Of a DNA stretch of 64,000 nucleotides, positions 41,105 through 50,689 are shown piece by piece. A program made the position numbers and the translations under genes. Origin of the DNA: Eubacterium uniforme (GTDB lineage: Bacteria; Bacillota; Clostridia; Lachnospirales; Lachnospiraceae); the NCBI RefSeq assembly GCF_900167115.1, contig NZ_FUXZ01000013.1, positions 25,892 to 89,891 on the forward strand, in the 5' to 3' direction. The notes beneath the pieces were generated by a model, which worked only from the letters and a program-made list of their open reading frames with translations, had not been told where the DNA came from and did no database searches. The number at the start of each line of letters is the position of its first letter. Within the stretch, counting starts at the first letter, position 1.

Positions 41105-43285
41105 ATGAAATTAAAAAATCTATTTAAGAAAGTCGTTGTATCTACACTTATAAGTGCAATGACTATTACAGCAGCAGGGGAATACATACCTGTTAGCATT
41201 GTCAAAACAGTTGAAGCGGCAACAACAGAAATCCGCGAAAATGTAAATACACCGCTTAAGAGTGGACATGTTTTAGTAGGAGTACAGGGAAAGGATTATA
41301 CTTCTAATGTAACTGATGTTTTAAATAAGATAAACCAAGTTAGATATGATGCATGTAAAGAAGGTGTAATTAATCCTGCAACTGGAAACCCACTTACGTT
41401 AAATGATTATAAACCATTTAAGATTGGTAAGCTTTGTACTAATTCTGCTAAAATTCGTGCGGCAGAAGCAAGTCTTTATTTAGATCATACCAGACCTAAT
41501 GGAGAAATATGTCATACAGTTATAAGAGCTTTACATGGTTCTGATTATGGACTTGGATGGACTGGTGAAAATCTTGCATGGTACCCAAATAAAACAACTT
41601 CAATTGATGGTTGGATTAATGAAAAAGATGACTATGTAAATAAAGTTCCAAATGCTATGGTTGGTCATTATGAAGCACTTATTACAACGAATTTTAATTA
41701 TATAGGTATTTCATCATTTAATCCTGATAATGATACACAGAAATGGGATTGGACATGTACTGAAGCTACATTTGCTGGTAATGATACAGAAGTCACTCCG
41801 GAATCAGCAAAGAATGGTGCGCCTGTACTTGCAAAAGTTGAAGTTCCATTAAGAAAGACTTTTAATCAGTGCATATCAGGCAATGCCATGGCATATATTG
41901 GTGATAAAAATAAATATGAGGTTTTAGTTTCATATGATAATAAACAGAGCGGAAACATGACAAGTAAGGTTTATGATTGTCCAGTTTATGATAATGTTAC
42001 TTGGAAGAGTTCAGATGAATCAGTTCTAAAATTTAATGGAACTTCATTTGAAGCTCTTAAGCTTGGTAGGGTTACGCTCACAGCTACAGTTGGTTCTGGC
42101 TCTAATGTTTTAACACTAACCAAGGATGTTTTGGTAGTTAATAAAAATACTGTGGTTGATCATGCAGAGTCACTTGGTAAAATTACAGTTGAAAGTTATG
42201 AAAAACCAGTGCTTCCTAAAACAGCAAATGTTGTTCTTTCGGATGGAAGTAAGATTGCTGTTGATGTAACTTGGGATTCTTATGATACAAGTTTAGTTGA
42301 AACTAATCTTAAAAGTAAGGAATTTACTATAAATGGTAAGGCTTATGGTTATGATGTAAAACAGGTTATTCATGTTAATCCTGCATATGTAACTAAGCTT
42401 CTAGCTTATGATGTTGAAGGCGAATTTATAAAAGAAATCAATGTTGATTCAGGAACAAAGCCTGTACTTCCTAAATATGGATATGTAGTTTTAAGTAATG
42501 GACTTGCATATCATTCATGTGAACTTACATGGGAAGAGATAGATGTATATAAGAAAAGAGAAGGTGGAACATATAAGATAAAAGCAAAAACACCTAGTTA
42601 TTTCGATACTGATGATGGATATAAAAGTTTTGAAATAGAAATCGATTTGATTGTTAAACCAGCATTTGCTACATCGGTTGAATTTGAATTTACTGAAAAG
42701 ACAATTAAGTATGGTGGTACATATAAACTACCTAAGGCTTTAGTTACATGGTCTAATGGTGATGAAAGTATAGAAGATGTTACTTGGGATTTAAGTAAAG
42801 ATAAGATTAAAAAGATAAATGGAATTATCAATAACGAAGATGGTGGTAGTTTTAAGATTACTGGTAGCTATAATGGAAAGAGTGTAACAGTTATATTTAT
42901 TGTTGCAAAAAAAGGTGTTAAGGTTACTGATATAACAGATAGTAGCAAATCCGGAAAAAGTAGTAAAGATAACTCTAATAAAAAGAGTAGTAAACGAAAG
43001 AAAGTATTTTATAAAAAAGGTAAAATTCTTAAAGATAAGAAATTTATTTATAAGGTTATTAAAGTAGCTAGTAAGAATGGAAAAGTTGCTGGCAAACTTA
43101 AAATTATTGGACTTAATAAAAAATCTTTAAAGACTGTAAAGATTCCGGCATATAAAAAGTTTTCAGGCGTGAAATATAAAGTTACTGCTATTGGAAAGAA
43201 AGCTTTAAAGAAACTTAGAAAGATAAAAAAAGTAAAAATGCCAAAGAGATTGGCTAAAAAATATAAAAAACTGATAAAACAGTAA
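41105..43285 (+). CDS. Secreted CAP-domain protein with Ig-like repeats and Lys-rich tail
   Basis: A 726-residue exported protein with a signal peptide (1-38, ending VEAA). A CAP/SCP-like domain (about 70-225) shows LNKINQVRYDACKEG, AAEASLYLDHTRPNG, GENLAWY and GHYEALITTNFNYIGI. A linker region follows with an Ig-like fold (WKSSDESVLKFNG), then three Ig-like repeats with paired K(P)VLPK...VVLS(D/N)G motifs, and a Ser/Lys linker. The very basic C-terminus ends KYKVTAIGKKALKKL, the same end type as the 35941 protein. It is probably wall-associated. ATG 41105 is preferred, after GGAGTGTG. A 29-base tandem repeat begins at its stop codon. Confidence 0.8.
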   Translation: MKLKNLFKKVVVSTLISAMTITAAGEYIPVSIVKTVEAATTEIRENVNTPLKSGHVLVGVQGKDYTSNVTDVLNKINQVRYDACKEGVINPATGNPLTLNDYKPFKIGKLCTNSAKIRAAEASLYLDHTRPNGEICHTVIRALHGSDYGLGWTGENLAWYPNKTTSIDGWINEKDDYVNKVPNAMVGHYEALITTNFNYIGISSFNPDNDTQKWDWTCTEATFAGNDTEVTPESAKNGAPVLAKVEVPLRKTFNQCISGNAMAYIGDKNKYEVLVSYDNKQSGNMTSKVYDCPVYDNVTWKSSDESVLKFNGTSFEALKLGRVTLTATVGSGSNVLTLTKDVLVVNKNTVVDHAESLGKITVESYEKPVLPKTANVVLSDGSKIAVDVTWDSYDTSLVETNLKSKEFTINGKAYGYDVKQVIHVNPAYVTKLLAYDVEGEFIKEINVDSGTKPVLPKYGYVVLSNGLAYHSCELTWEEIDVYKKREGGTYKIKAKTPSYFDTDDGYKSFEIEIDLIVKPAFATSVEFEFTEKTIKYGGTYKLPKALVTWSNGDESIEDVTWDLSKDKIKKINGIINNEDGGSFKITGSYNGKSVTVIFIVAKKGVKVTDITDSSKSGKSSKDNSNKKSSKRKKVFYKKGKILKDKKFIYKVIKVASKNGKVAGKLKIIGLNKKSLKTVKIPAYKKFSGVKYKVTAIGKKALKKLRKIKKVKMPKRLAKKYKKLIKQ

Positions 43286-43347
43286 AAGAAAGTAAAAACA
43301 GTAAACGACAGTAAAAGAAAGTAAAAACAGTAAACGACAGTAAAAAT
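43281..43347 (+). repeat. 29-base tandem repeat (two and a third copies)
   Basis: Unit 43281-43309 (AGTAAAAGAAAGTAAA...) is repeated exactly at 43310-43338, then nine more bases. The first unit contains the stop codon of the CAP-domain gene. Each unit holds an in-frame-like TAA, so slippage would not extend the protein. Confidence 0.85.
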
Positions 43348-43363
43348 AATTTAAATTATATGC

Positions 43364-43424
43364 TTGACAATTTTTAGCGAACGGTGTATTCTAATAAACG
43401 GTAAAAGAGTACAGTGTTCGCTAA
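43364..43424 (+). promoter_or_regulatory. TetR-gene promoter with 9-base inverted-repeat operators
   Basis: TTGACA at 43364-43369 and TATTCT at 43387-43392 are 17 bases apart. The half-site TTAGCGAAC (43374-43382) lies between them, and its reverse complement GTTCGCTAA is at 43416-43424, just after the likely start point. Binding at both would loop or block the promoter, so the TetR product (43446) probably represses itself. A shorter relative, TTAGC-GTAA-GCTAA, lies before the ABC transporter gene. Confidence 0.7.
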
Positions 43425-43445
43425 TTTGATTTTTGAGGGAGAAAA

Positions 43446-44060
43446 ATGCCAAGGAATAAAGATGAAAGTCATGAAAAAATAATAGCTGCGGCATACGATG
43501 AGTTCTTAGAATATGGATTTATGGATGCATCCATGAGAAGAATTGCTAATAATTGTGGAATGAGTGCATCTGGATTGTATAAGCATTTCCCAAGTAAAGA
43601 AGACATGTTTGCTGCATTGGTTGATCCAACTATCAATGGTCTTATGGAATTATATGGTGATGTTGAAAGTGATTATTCAAAAGAACTCAAAACTACAAAG
43701 AAGGATGATTTATGGGTAAACCAAAAAGAAACAATAAGAGCCATAAGTTATATTTATGATCATATTAATGAGTTTAAACTTATTATTTGTAAATCACAAG
43801 GAACAAAGTATGAAAACTTTATTCATGATATGGCTATTAAAGAAGAAGAGGTAACTTTGCGTTATATGAAAGAACTTAAGAAAAAAGGAATACCTGTAAA
43901 AAGAATTAATAAAAAGGAGTTCCATCTTTTAGTTTCATCTAGCGTAGATGCCATTTTTCAAGTCGTTTTGCATGATTTTACAAAGAAAGAGGCTATGCAT
44001 TATGCTAAAACACTTGATGAGTTTTATCTACCAGCATGGAAACAATTTTTTGGAATATAG
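43446..44060 (+). CDS. TetR/AcrR family transcriptional regulator
   Basis: A 204-residue regulator with an N-terminal TetR HTH (AAYDEFLEYGFMDASMRRIANNCGMSASGLYKHFPSKEDMF split over residues 12-52) and an all-helical ligand domain. It is followed 86 bases later by a two-gene ABC exporter, its probable target. The ribosome site is GAGGGAG. It likely senses a drug or lipid-like substrate of that exporter and represses through the TTAGCGAAC sites. Confidence 0.9.
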   Translation: MPRNKDESHEKIIAAAYDEFLEYGFMDASMRRIANNCGMSASGLYKHFPSKEDMFAALVDPTINGLMELYGDVESDYSKELKTTKKDDLWVNQKETIRAISYIYDHINEFKLIICKSQGTKYENFIHDMAIKEEEVTLRYMKELKKKGIPVKRINKKEFHLLVSSSVDAIFQVVLHDFTKKEAMHYAKTLDEFYLPAWKQFFGI

Positions 44061-44067
44061 AATTAAT

Positions 44068-44119
44068 TGCCCCGTTATGCGGGGCATAAAAAATGACATA
44101 CAGTTAGCGTAAGCTAACT
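44068..44119 (+). promoter_or_regulatory. Two hairpins between tetR and the ABC exporter
   Basis: Hairpin one, GCCCCG-TTATG-CGGGGC (44069-44085), is followed by ATAAAAAA, a poor terminator. Hairpin two, AGTTAGC-GTAA-GCTAACT (44102-44119), has a GNRA-type loop and repeats the TTAGC/GCTAA halves of the tetR operator, so it may be a second TetR site. Confidence 0.5.
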
Positions 44120-44146
44120 AAATATATACATAAAGGAGTTTGCATT

Positions 44147-45924
44147 ATGAATAAGAAAAGAGGATTGTTATCCTGGGTTTTAGAATTTGCAGGACGAAAG
44201 AAAAGCTATTATTTTGGAAGTGTAACACTTGCTATTTTAGGTGTTGCTACTTCTTTTATACCTTATCTTTTGATAGCTGATATTGTTAAGAATCTTTTGG
44301 ATGATAATAAGGATTCTGATTACTATTTGAAAATGGTAATCTTGATGGCTATTTGCTGGATTGTAAGAGTAACATTACATAGTATATCTACTACACTATC
44401 GCATATAGCAACATTTAATGTATTAGGTGGTATTAGGGAACAGTTATGTGAAAAACTTTCAAAAATACCGTTAGGATCTGTACTTGATGATAATAGTGGA
44501 GCGTATAAGAATATTATAGTAGAGCGTGTAGATTCCATGGAGACAACACTTGCTCATATTATTCCAGAATTTACAGCAAATATTTTACTCCCACTGGTGA
44601 TGTTTATTTATATTATAAAATTAGATTATAGAATGGGACTTGCTAATTTGATTTCTGCAGTGATAGGTGTAGCATTTGCTGCGGTTATGATGATGAAAAG
44701 TCAGGGTGAATTTGATAAAACAGTTAAGAAAACAAAGTATCTTAATGATACGGCAGTTGAATATATTAATGGAATTGAAGTTATTAAGGCGTTTGGTAAA
44801 ACAGGAAGTTCTTATGAAAAGTTCGTAAATGCAGCAAGGGAAGGAGCTGATTGTTTTATTGATTGGATGAGAAAGTGCATATGGTGGCAGTGTGGAAGTT
44901 TATCTTTTATGCCTGCTACTTTTTTAGGGGTTCTTCCAGTTGGTCTATATCTTATTAATAAAGGAAGTTTAACACCTGAAAAATTTATCACATGTATTAT
45001 TCTTTCAGCTGGTCTTATTACTCCTTTGGTTGTTGCATTTTCATATATGGATGATATTTCAAAGATGAATGTTATATTTGGTGAAGCAACTGAAATTCTT
45101 GAAAGAGATGAGATGCAAAGACCTGATAAACTTACAGAAAAACCAAAAGGATCAGACATTGTTTTAAGTAATGTGAAATTCTCATATAAAGATAAAGAGA
45201 TTTTACATGGTATCAATATGGAAATTAAGCAGGGAGAAGTTAGTGCAATTGTTGGGCCATCAGGTTCAGGTAAAAGTACAATTGCGAGACTTATTGATTC
45301 ACTTTGGGATGTGGATGAAGGAAAAATTACATATGGTGGTGTTGATATTAGAAATCTACCACTTGATTATTATACAAGTCAGATTTTATATGTCGCTCAG
45401 GATAATTATCTTTTTGATATGTCAATTAAAGATAATATTAGACTTGGAAAGAAAAACGCAACAGATGAAGAGGTTATAAATGCTGCGAAGGCAACAGTTG
45501 TCATGATTTTATTATGGGACTTGAGCATGGATATGAAACAGAAGTGGGAAGTGCAGGTGGACATTTATCTGGCGGAGAACGTCAAAGAATTTGTATTGCT
45601 AGAGCAATGCTTAAGAATGCACCAGTTGTAATTATGGATGAAGCGACAGCTTATACTGATCCTGAAAATGAAGCATTGGTTCAGGAAAGTGTTGCTAAAC
45701 TTGTTTCTGGAAGAACGCTTATTGTTATCGCACATAGATTATCTACGATTAAAAATGCGGATAAAATATTCGTTGTAAATGATGGTAATATTGAAAATAT
45801 GGGTACTCATGAAGAGTTACTTAATAAATGTAAATTATATAGTAATATGTGGAAGGCTCATAGTGAAGTGAAGGATAATGATAATGCAGCAAATGCATCT
45901 AGAAGGGAGGCAGTACATGCTTAA
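44147..45924 (+). pseudogene. ABC exporter subunit (TM + ATPase) split by a frameshift
   Basis: The frame from ATG 44147 encodes an ABC exporter half: six TM helices (1-320), then the ATPase domain with Walker A GPSGSGKST. After AAKA (about 45491) the frame turns to nonsense and stops at 45631. The rest (SCHDFIM, LSGGERQR signature, VVIMDEAT Walker B, IAHRLST) is in another frame and ends at 45924. One missing base at about 45493 explains it: the intact partner reads AAKKACCHDF at the same spacing. No slippery heptamer or ribosome site was seen at the junction. It is a recent mutation or a sequencing error; repaired length would be about 592 residues. Confidence 0.85.
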
Positions 45925-47653
45925 ATTGTTAAAGAAATTTTTTGATTTTTGTAGTCAGAAAAATAAGAATAAATTTTATTTAGCGGCAGCATTAGGAGTG
46001 TTGGATGCAATATTTGGTGCAATGAAAATTCCAGCAGCATTTTTTGCAATTAGAGCTGTAATAAAGTATCAAATTGATACTAACACATATATTATTGTTA
46101 TGGGATTAATGTTTGTAAGTACAATTGGAAAAATGGTAGTAAATCGTTATTCACAGATGCTTCAAACAGAAGGTGGTTATGATACATGCGCAGGTAAGCG
46201 AATTGAAATAGGTGAACATTTAAGATATTTACCTATGGGATATTTTAATGATACAAGTCTTGGTCATATTACATCGGTTACAACTAATACATTGGAACAG
46301 ATGAGTGATATAGCAACAAGAGCGATTATGATGGTTCTTCAGGGAAGTATAACAACAGCAGTTATTGCAATAGGAATGTTTATTTTTGATGTTCGTATTG
46401 GATTGGTTTCAATACTTGGTATTATTATATTCCTTTGTGTAAACACAGTTACAAATAAGAGAGTAGCAAGAGCTGCTGATGAAAAAATAATAGCAGATAG
46501 AGAGATGGTAGGTGTTATTCTTGAGTATGTTCAGGGAATCGCTGAAATAAGAAATTATAATATTATTGCTCAAAATAATACTAGAGTTTCAAATAGTGTT
46601 GTAAGAAAAAAGAATGCTGATATACGTGCTGAAACAGCAGCAATTCCAGCAGTTGGAGTTCAGTTACTCATAACTAAATTAGCAGGTGTAGCAATTGCTG
46701 GAGCATCATTGTTATTTTATCTTGATGGAACAATGGAATTAGAATATTTAATAACTATGCTTCTATGTTCATTTATGGTTTTTGAATCACTTGATTTAGC
46801 TGGAATTTATACAGCACTTTTAAAGATTATTGGTAAAGGTGTCGATTTGGCAAATGAAATTCTTGAGATAGAACAAATGGATACTGATGGAGAAGACATT
46901 AAACCTAAAAACATGGATTTACATCTTGAACATGTAAGTTTTGCATATGAGAATCGAAAAATAATTGATGATGTAACATTAGATATTAAAGAAAAAACAA
47001 CTACTGCGATTGTTGGTCCATCGGGTGGTGGTAAGACAACTATTACATCACTTCTTGCAAGATTCTGGGATGTTGATGAAGGTAAGGTTACACTTGGTGG
47101 TAGAGATGTTAGAGAATATAGTTTTGATTCTCTTATGAATAATTTTAGTTTTGTTTTTCAAAAAGTATATTTATTTGAAGATACCATTGCAAACAATATT
47201 AGATTTGGAAAGCCGGAAGCTTCTATGGATGAAGTGATTGCCGCTGCTAAAAAGGCATGCTGTCATGATTTTATTATGAATCTACCAGATGGATATGAAA
47301 CTATTCTTGGTGAAGGTGGTGCAACAATTTCTGGTGGAGAGAAACAAAGAATAGCAATAGCTAGAGCGATAATGAAAGATGCTCCTATTATCATTTTAGA
47401 TGAAGCAACAGCGAATGTTGATCCGGAGAATGAAAAAGAACTTACACAGGCAATCGAAAATCTTACTAAAGAAAAAACAATTATTATGATTGCACATCGT
47501 TTAAAGACAGTAAGAAATGCAGATCAGATTATTGTTATTGATAAGGGTAAGATTGTCCAAAAAGGAAAGCATGATGAACTTATGAATGAAGAAGGAATTT
47601 ATAAGAATTTTGTTTCAGGTAGAAAGAAAGCGGTAAGTTGGAAAATAGCTTAA
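45917..47653 (+). CDS. ABC exporter ATP-binding/permease protein, partner subunit
   Basis: A 578-residue MsbA-type half transporter. It has six TM helices (about 15-300), Walker A GPSGGGKTT, Q-loop VFQKVYLFED, signature ISGGEKQR, Walker B IIILDEAT, and IAHRL. ATG 45917 has GGGAGG 6 bases upstream and overlaps the preceding gene by 8 bases, as in heterodimeric exporter operons. With its frameshifted partner out of action, it might form homodimers or be non-functional. Likely exports drugs, peptides or lipids under TetR control. Confidence 0.88.
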   Translation: MLKLLKKFFDFCSQKNKNKFYLAAALGVLDAIFGAMKIPAAFFAIRAVIKYQIDTNTYIIVMGLMFVSTIGKMVVNRYSQMLQTEGGYDTCAGKRIEIGEHLRYLPMGYFNDTSLGHITSVTTNTLEQMSDIATRAIMMVLQGSITTAVIAIGMFIFDVRIGLVSILGIIIFLCVNTVTNKRVARAADEKIIADREMVGVILEYVQGIAEIRNYNIIAQNNTRVSNSVVRKKNADIRAETAAIPAVGVQLLITKLAGVAIAGASLLFYLDGTMELEYLITMLLCSFMVFESLDLAGIYTALLKIIGKGVDLANEILEIEQMDTDGEDIKPKNMDLHLEHVSFAYENRKIIDDVTLDIKEKTTTAIVGPSGGGKTTITSLLARFWDVDEGKVTLGGRDVREYSFDSLMNNFSFVFQKVYLFEDTIANNIRFGKPEASMDEVIAAAKKACCHDFIMNLPDGYETILGEGGATISGGEKQRIAIARAIMKDAPIIILDEATANVDPENEKELTQAIENLTKEKTIIMIAHRLKTVRNADQIIVIDKGKIVQKGKHDELMNEEGIYKNFVSGRKKAVSWKIA

Positions 47654-48107
47654 ATTGATAAGAAGATAGTTAAATCAGAATAGAATTGACAGTGCAAATG
47701 ATTAGTATTAAGGTTCTTCAGTGCTTACAAGATAAGCAGTTGAAGTGGTTATAAATAAAATAATTAATGAAATTATAAATAGTGAAATCATCTCTAAATT
47801 AAAAGCAATTGCACCAACTACAAGTGCGCCACCAGTGATAAATCCTAAAATTTTATTTTTTAAAAACATATCTTTTTCCTCCTTATTTATATAATTATTT
47901 TCAACTTATGTGTTGATTATAGCAACAATAAAGTTTGGGAAAAATTTATCTAACTTACAGTTACATTACAGTTTTGTAAGGGGGAAGGTGTACAATAATA
48001 TTAATCGGTATTATTTTGCTGGCCTGAAAATGTTTCGATAAATATTTCGAAAAATATTGACGCATATTTGTAGATGTGATAGATTATAAATATGAGGAGG
48101 TGGTAGG
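47654..48107. other. Intergenic region around the small membrane protein gene
   Basis: The plus strand holds no gene for 454 bases. The minus strand encodes a 53-residue membrane protein (47708-47869). The remaining right part (47890-48107) should contain the divergent promoters of that gene and of the toxin-antitoxin pair; TTGACG at 48057-48062 is a possible -35. Confidence 0.55.
47708..47869 (-). CDS. 53-residue small membrane protein
   Basis: Minus-strand ATG at 47869 with AGGAGGAAAAAG upstream opens a 53-codon frame ending TAA at 47708. The product begins MFLKNKILGF and has two hydrophobic segments (about 7-24 and 28-48) separated by NLEM, ending STEEP. The strong ribosome site and clean two-helix layout support a real gene. 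Its convergent position after the ABC exporter does not show a role; the family is unknown. Confidence 0.65.
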   Translation of the reverse strand: MFLKNKILGFITGGALVVGAIAFNLEMISLFIISLIILFITTSTAYLVSTEEP

Positions 48108-48365
48108 ATGTTAAGCATAGCTCCAATTTCAGATTTGAGAAATTATGGAAATGTTTTAGAAAAAGTCGATGCTGGATCTCCGGTTTATTTGACAAAAAAC
48201 GGACGTGGAGCATATAGTATTAGAACAATTGAAGATGAAGAGAAATTTCAAAAAGCGGAGGCCATGATTCGTCTTTTTAGTGAATTAAATGCAGGAATAA
48301 GATCTGCAGAAGAAGATGGATGGATTTCAGAAGATGCATTCATTGAACATTTTAAACGAAAGTAA
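48108..48365 (+). CDS. Phd/YefM-type antitoxin
   Basis: An 85-residue antitoxin of a type II system. The N-terminal DNA-binding part reads IAPISDLRNYGNVLEKVDAGSPVYLTKNGRGAYSI (split over 5-40), the Phd/YefM pattern, and the C-terminal helix (SELNAGIRSAEEDGWISEDAF) should wrap the toxin. The ribosome site is AGGAGGTGG. The toxin gene starts 8 bases after its stop. The complex normally represses its own promoter. Confidence 0.87.
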   Translation: MLSIAPISDLRNYGNVLEKVDAGSPVYLTKNGRGAYSIRTIEDEEKFQKAEAMIRLFSELNAGIRSAEEDGWISEDAFIEHFKRK

Positions 48366-48373
48366 TAATATAG

Positions 48374-48691
48374 ATGGAATACAAAATTCGATTTACACCT
48401 ATAGCACAAGGGGACATGGATGATGTGTGGGATGAAGTTTTTGAGGCTTCAAAGAATAAAGAAAAAACAAAGAATTATGTTCAGGAATTTATAAAAGAGA
48501 TTATAAAGAAAAAAGAATTTCCAAAATCTGGAATTAAGATTGAATATGATGGAGTATTTACAGGCATATATTCTGTAAATTATAAAGCATATAAGGCATT
48601 TTATAGAATTAATGAAGAGTATGTTGAAGTATTAAGGATACTTCATAGTAAGCAAGACTATATGAAATTTATTTTTAGTGATGAAAAATAA
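48374..48691 (+). CDS. RelE/ParE-family toxin
   Basis: A 105-residue RelE/ParE superfamily protein: YKIRFTPIAQGDMDDVWDEV at the N-terminus, KSGIKIEYDGVFTGIYSVNYKAYKAFYRI in the beta-sheet core (residues 54-83), and VLRILHSKQDYMKFI at the end. The C-terminal ILHSKQDY pattern is typical. It may be a ribosome-dependent mRNase or a gyrase inhibitor; the sequence alone does not decide. Operon partner of the Phd-type antitoxin. Confidence 0.85.
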   Translation: MEYKIRFTPIAQGDMDDVWDEVFEASKNKEKTKNYVQEFIKEIIKKKEFPKSGIKIEYDGVFTGIYSVNYKAYKAFYRINEEYVEVLRILHSKQDYMKFIFSDEK

Positions 48692-48710
48692 GATATGATT
48701 ATAATGTTAA

Positions 48711-48740
48711 ACCCTCGGCTTAATTGCCGAGGGTCTTTAT
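48711..48740. terminator. Terminator between the TA toxin and ABC-F genes
   Basis: ACCCTCGGC-TTAATT-GCCGAGGGT is a perfect 9-pair hairpin followed by CTTTAT. It can serve both convergent transcripts. Confidence 0.75.
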
Positions 48741-48742
48741 GT

Positions 48743-50689
48743 TTATGATTCTAATTCTTCTAACTGGCCTGAAACTTCTTCCCAGGATATGAATAACTCA
48801 TCAAGTTTTTCAGTAGTGCTTTCAAGGTCCTTTTGAAGAGAGATAAGTTTAGCTGCATCTCTTGAAAATAAAGGATTAGCCATATCTTCTTCGATTTTTG
48901 CTTTCTTTTCTTCGAGTGAATTAATTTCATCTTCAACCTTATTAAGTTCCTTGGTGAGTTTTTCTTTCTGTCTGCTTAATTCTTTTTGCTTTTTCCAATC
49001 ATCCTTAGTTGATGAAGTGGCAGTAGAAGCTTCTTCAATTACATCAGGAGTTTGATTTTCTATTACGAGATTGTTTTGAAGTTCTCGTTTTTCAATATAG
49101 TAATCATAATTACCAATGTAATTAATAATTGTATTATTTGATAATTCTAAAATTCTACTACAAGTCTTATTTATAAAATATCTATCGTGTGATACGTATA
49201 ATACAGTTCCGGTGTAACTGTTAAGCGCATCTTCGAGAATCTCTTTTGAAACCATGTCTAAGTGGTTTGTAGGTTCATCAAGTATTAGGAAGTTTGCATT
49301 ACTAAGCATAAGCTTTGCAAGTGAGAGTCTACCTTTTTCACCACCACTTAAATCTCCAACAAGTTTAAATACATCATCGCCAGTAAAAAGAAATGCTGCA
49401 AGTGTGTTTCTTATTTTTGTATTAGTCATACCTGGATATGTATCAGCTATTTCTTCAAATAGAGTCTTGCTATCATTAAGTGTATGATGTTCCTGATCAT
49501 AATATCCAATGGATACATTACTACCAAATTCCACATCTCCAGTAAACTTATGAAAGTTACCTGTAATGATTTTAAGCAGTGTTGATTTACCAGTACCATT
49601 CTCACCGATTATTGCAATACGTTCACCTTTTTTGATTTCAAAATTAACATCATTAAAAAGGGCAGTGGATGCATCATCAAATTTAACGGACATATTTGAA
49701 ATATTTAATACATCATTACCACTTTCAAATTCGGGAGTAAGTGAAATTCTGAATTTATCATTAAGTGTTTCGGGTGCGTCAATTAAGTCCATATGTTCAA
49801 TTGCTTTTTCACGACTTTGTGCACGTTTATAGAATTTCTCCTGTTTAAAAGAACGAAGTTTTTCAATTACTTCCTGTTCATGTTTTAATTCTTTTTGCTG
49901 TTTGTAATAAAGCTTAAGAGTTGCGTTACGAAGTTCTTCTTTTTTCTTAGCGTATGCATTATAGTTACCCATATATACATGAGATTTAGTATTCTCTATT
50001 TCAACAACTTTAGAAACAATCTTATTTAAGAAATATCTATCGTGGGACACAATTAAAACTGCTCCCTTATAGTTACTTAAAAATCCTTCAAGCCAAGTGA
50101 TTGATTTAATATCAAGATGGTTTGTAGGTTCGTCTAAAAGGATGATGTCAGGTTGTGATAGAAGAAGTTTTGCAAGGGCAACTCTTGTTTTCTGACCACC
50201 AGATAGAGAAGAGATAGCTTTTTCATAATCTTCCTCAGCAAATCCTAATCCTTTTAATACACCATAGATTTCACTTTTATATGCATAACCATTCTTAAGT
50301 TCAAATGAATGATTAAGTTTTGCGTATTGATCCATTAAATCATTAAGTTCATCGCCAACGACATGCTGCATCTTTTCTTCTAAGTCTCTAATGGTCTCTT
50401 CCATTTCGATAATGTCTTTTTTTACTTCTAACATTTCTTCAAAGATGGTATGACCAAGTGAAATATCCTGATATTGGGCAAGGTATCCAATAGTTTTATC
50501 CTTAGAAATCGACACGATTCCGCTATCAGCTGATAGTTCACCAATTATGATTTTTAGAAGTGTTGATTTACCAGCACCGTTTATTCCAACAATTGCAGCT
50601 TTTTCCTTATCTTCTAGATGGAAGGAAACATCCGTAAGTATTGGAACCTCTATAAATGATTTATTTATATTTGAACATGAAAGTATCAT
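48743..50689 (-). CDS. ABC-F family ATPase (ribosome-associated)
   Basis: A 648-residue ABC-F protein. Two ABC domains without TM segments: Walker A GINGAGKST (36-44) and GENGTGKST (about 357-365), signatures LSGGQKTR and LSGGEKGR, Walker B ILLDEPTNHLD in each. The linker between them is the basic, helical P-site tRNA interaction motif, and a C-terminal coiled coil (about 565-645) follows. Members rescue or tune ribosomes and some confer antibiotic resistance. The length and C-terminal coil resemble YdiF/YfmR-type housekeeping factors more than resistance proteins. It has its own promoter on the right. Confidence 0.9.
   Translation of the reverse strand: MILSCSNINKSFIEVPILTDVSFHLEDKEKAAIVGINGAGKSTLLKIIIGELSADSGIVSISKDKTIGYLAQYQDISLGHTIFEEMLEVKKDIIEMEETIRDLEEKMQHVVGDELNDLMDQYAKLNHSFELKNGYAYKSEIYGVLKGLGFAEEDYEKAISSLSGGQKTRVALAKLLLSQPDIILLDEPTNHLDIKSITWLEGFLSNYKGAVLIVSHDRYFLNKIVSKVVEIENTKSHVYMGNYNAYAKKKEELRNATLKLYYKQQKELKHEQEVIEKLRSFKQEKFYKRAQSREKAIEHMDLIDAPETLNDKFRISLTPEFESGNDVLNISNMSVKFDDASTALFNDVNFEIKKGERIAIIGENGTGKSTLLKIITGNFHKFTGDVEFGSNVSIGYYDQEHHTLNDSKTLFEEIADTYPGMTNTKIRNTLAAFLFTGDDVFKLVGDLSGGEKGRLSLAKLMLSNANFLILDEPTNHLDMVSKEILEDALNSYTGTVLYVSHDRYFINKTCSRILELSNNTIINYIGNYDYYIEKRELQNNLVIENQTPDVIEEASTATSSTKDDWKKQKELSRQKEKLTKELNKVEDEINSLEEKKAKIEEDMANPLFSRDAAKLISLQKDLESTTEKLDELFISWEEVSGQLEELES

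Noticed and set aside
43281..43347. CRISPR or origin-type iterons
   Set aside because: Only two full 29-base units in tandem without spacers; most simply a slippage duplication at a gene end.
45481..45520. Programmed ribosomal frameshift in the ABC exporter gene
   Set aside because: No slippery heptamer or following structure is seen, and ABC exporters are not known to need one; a mutation or sequencing error is simpler.
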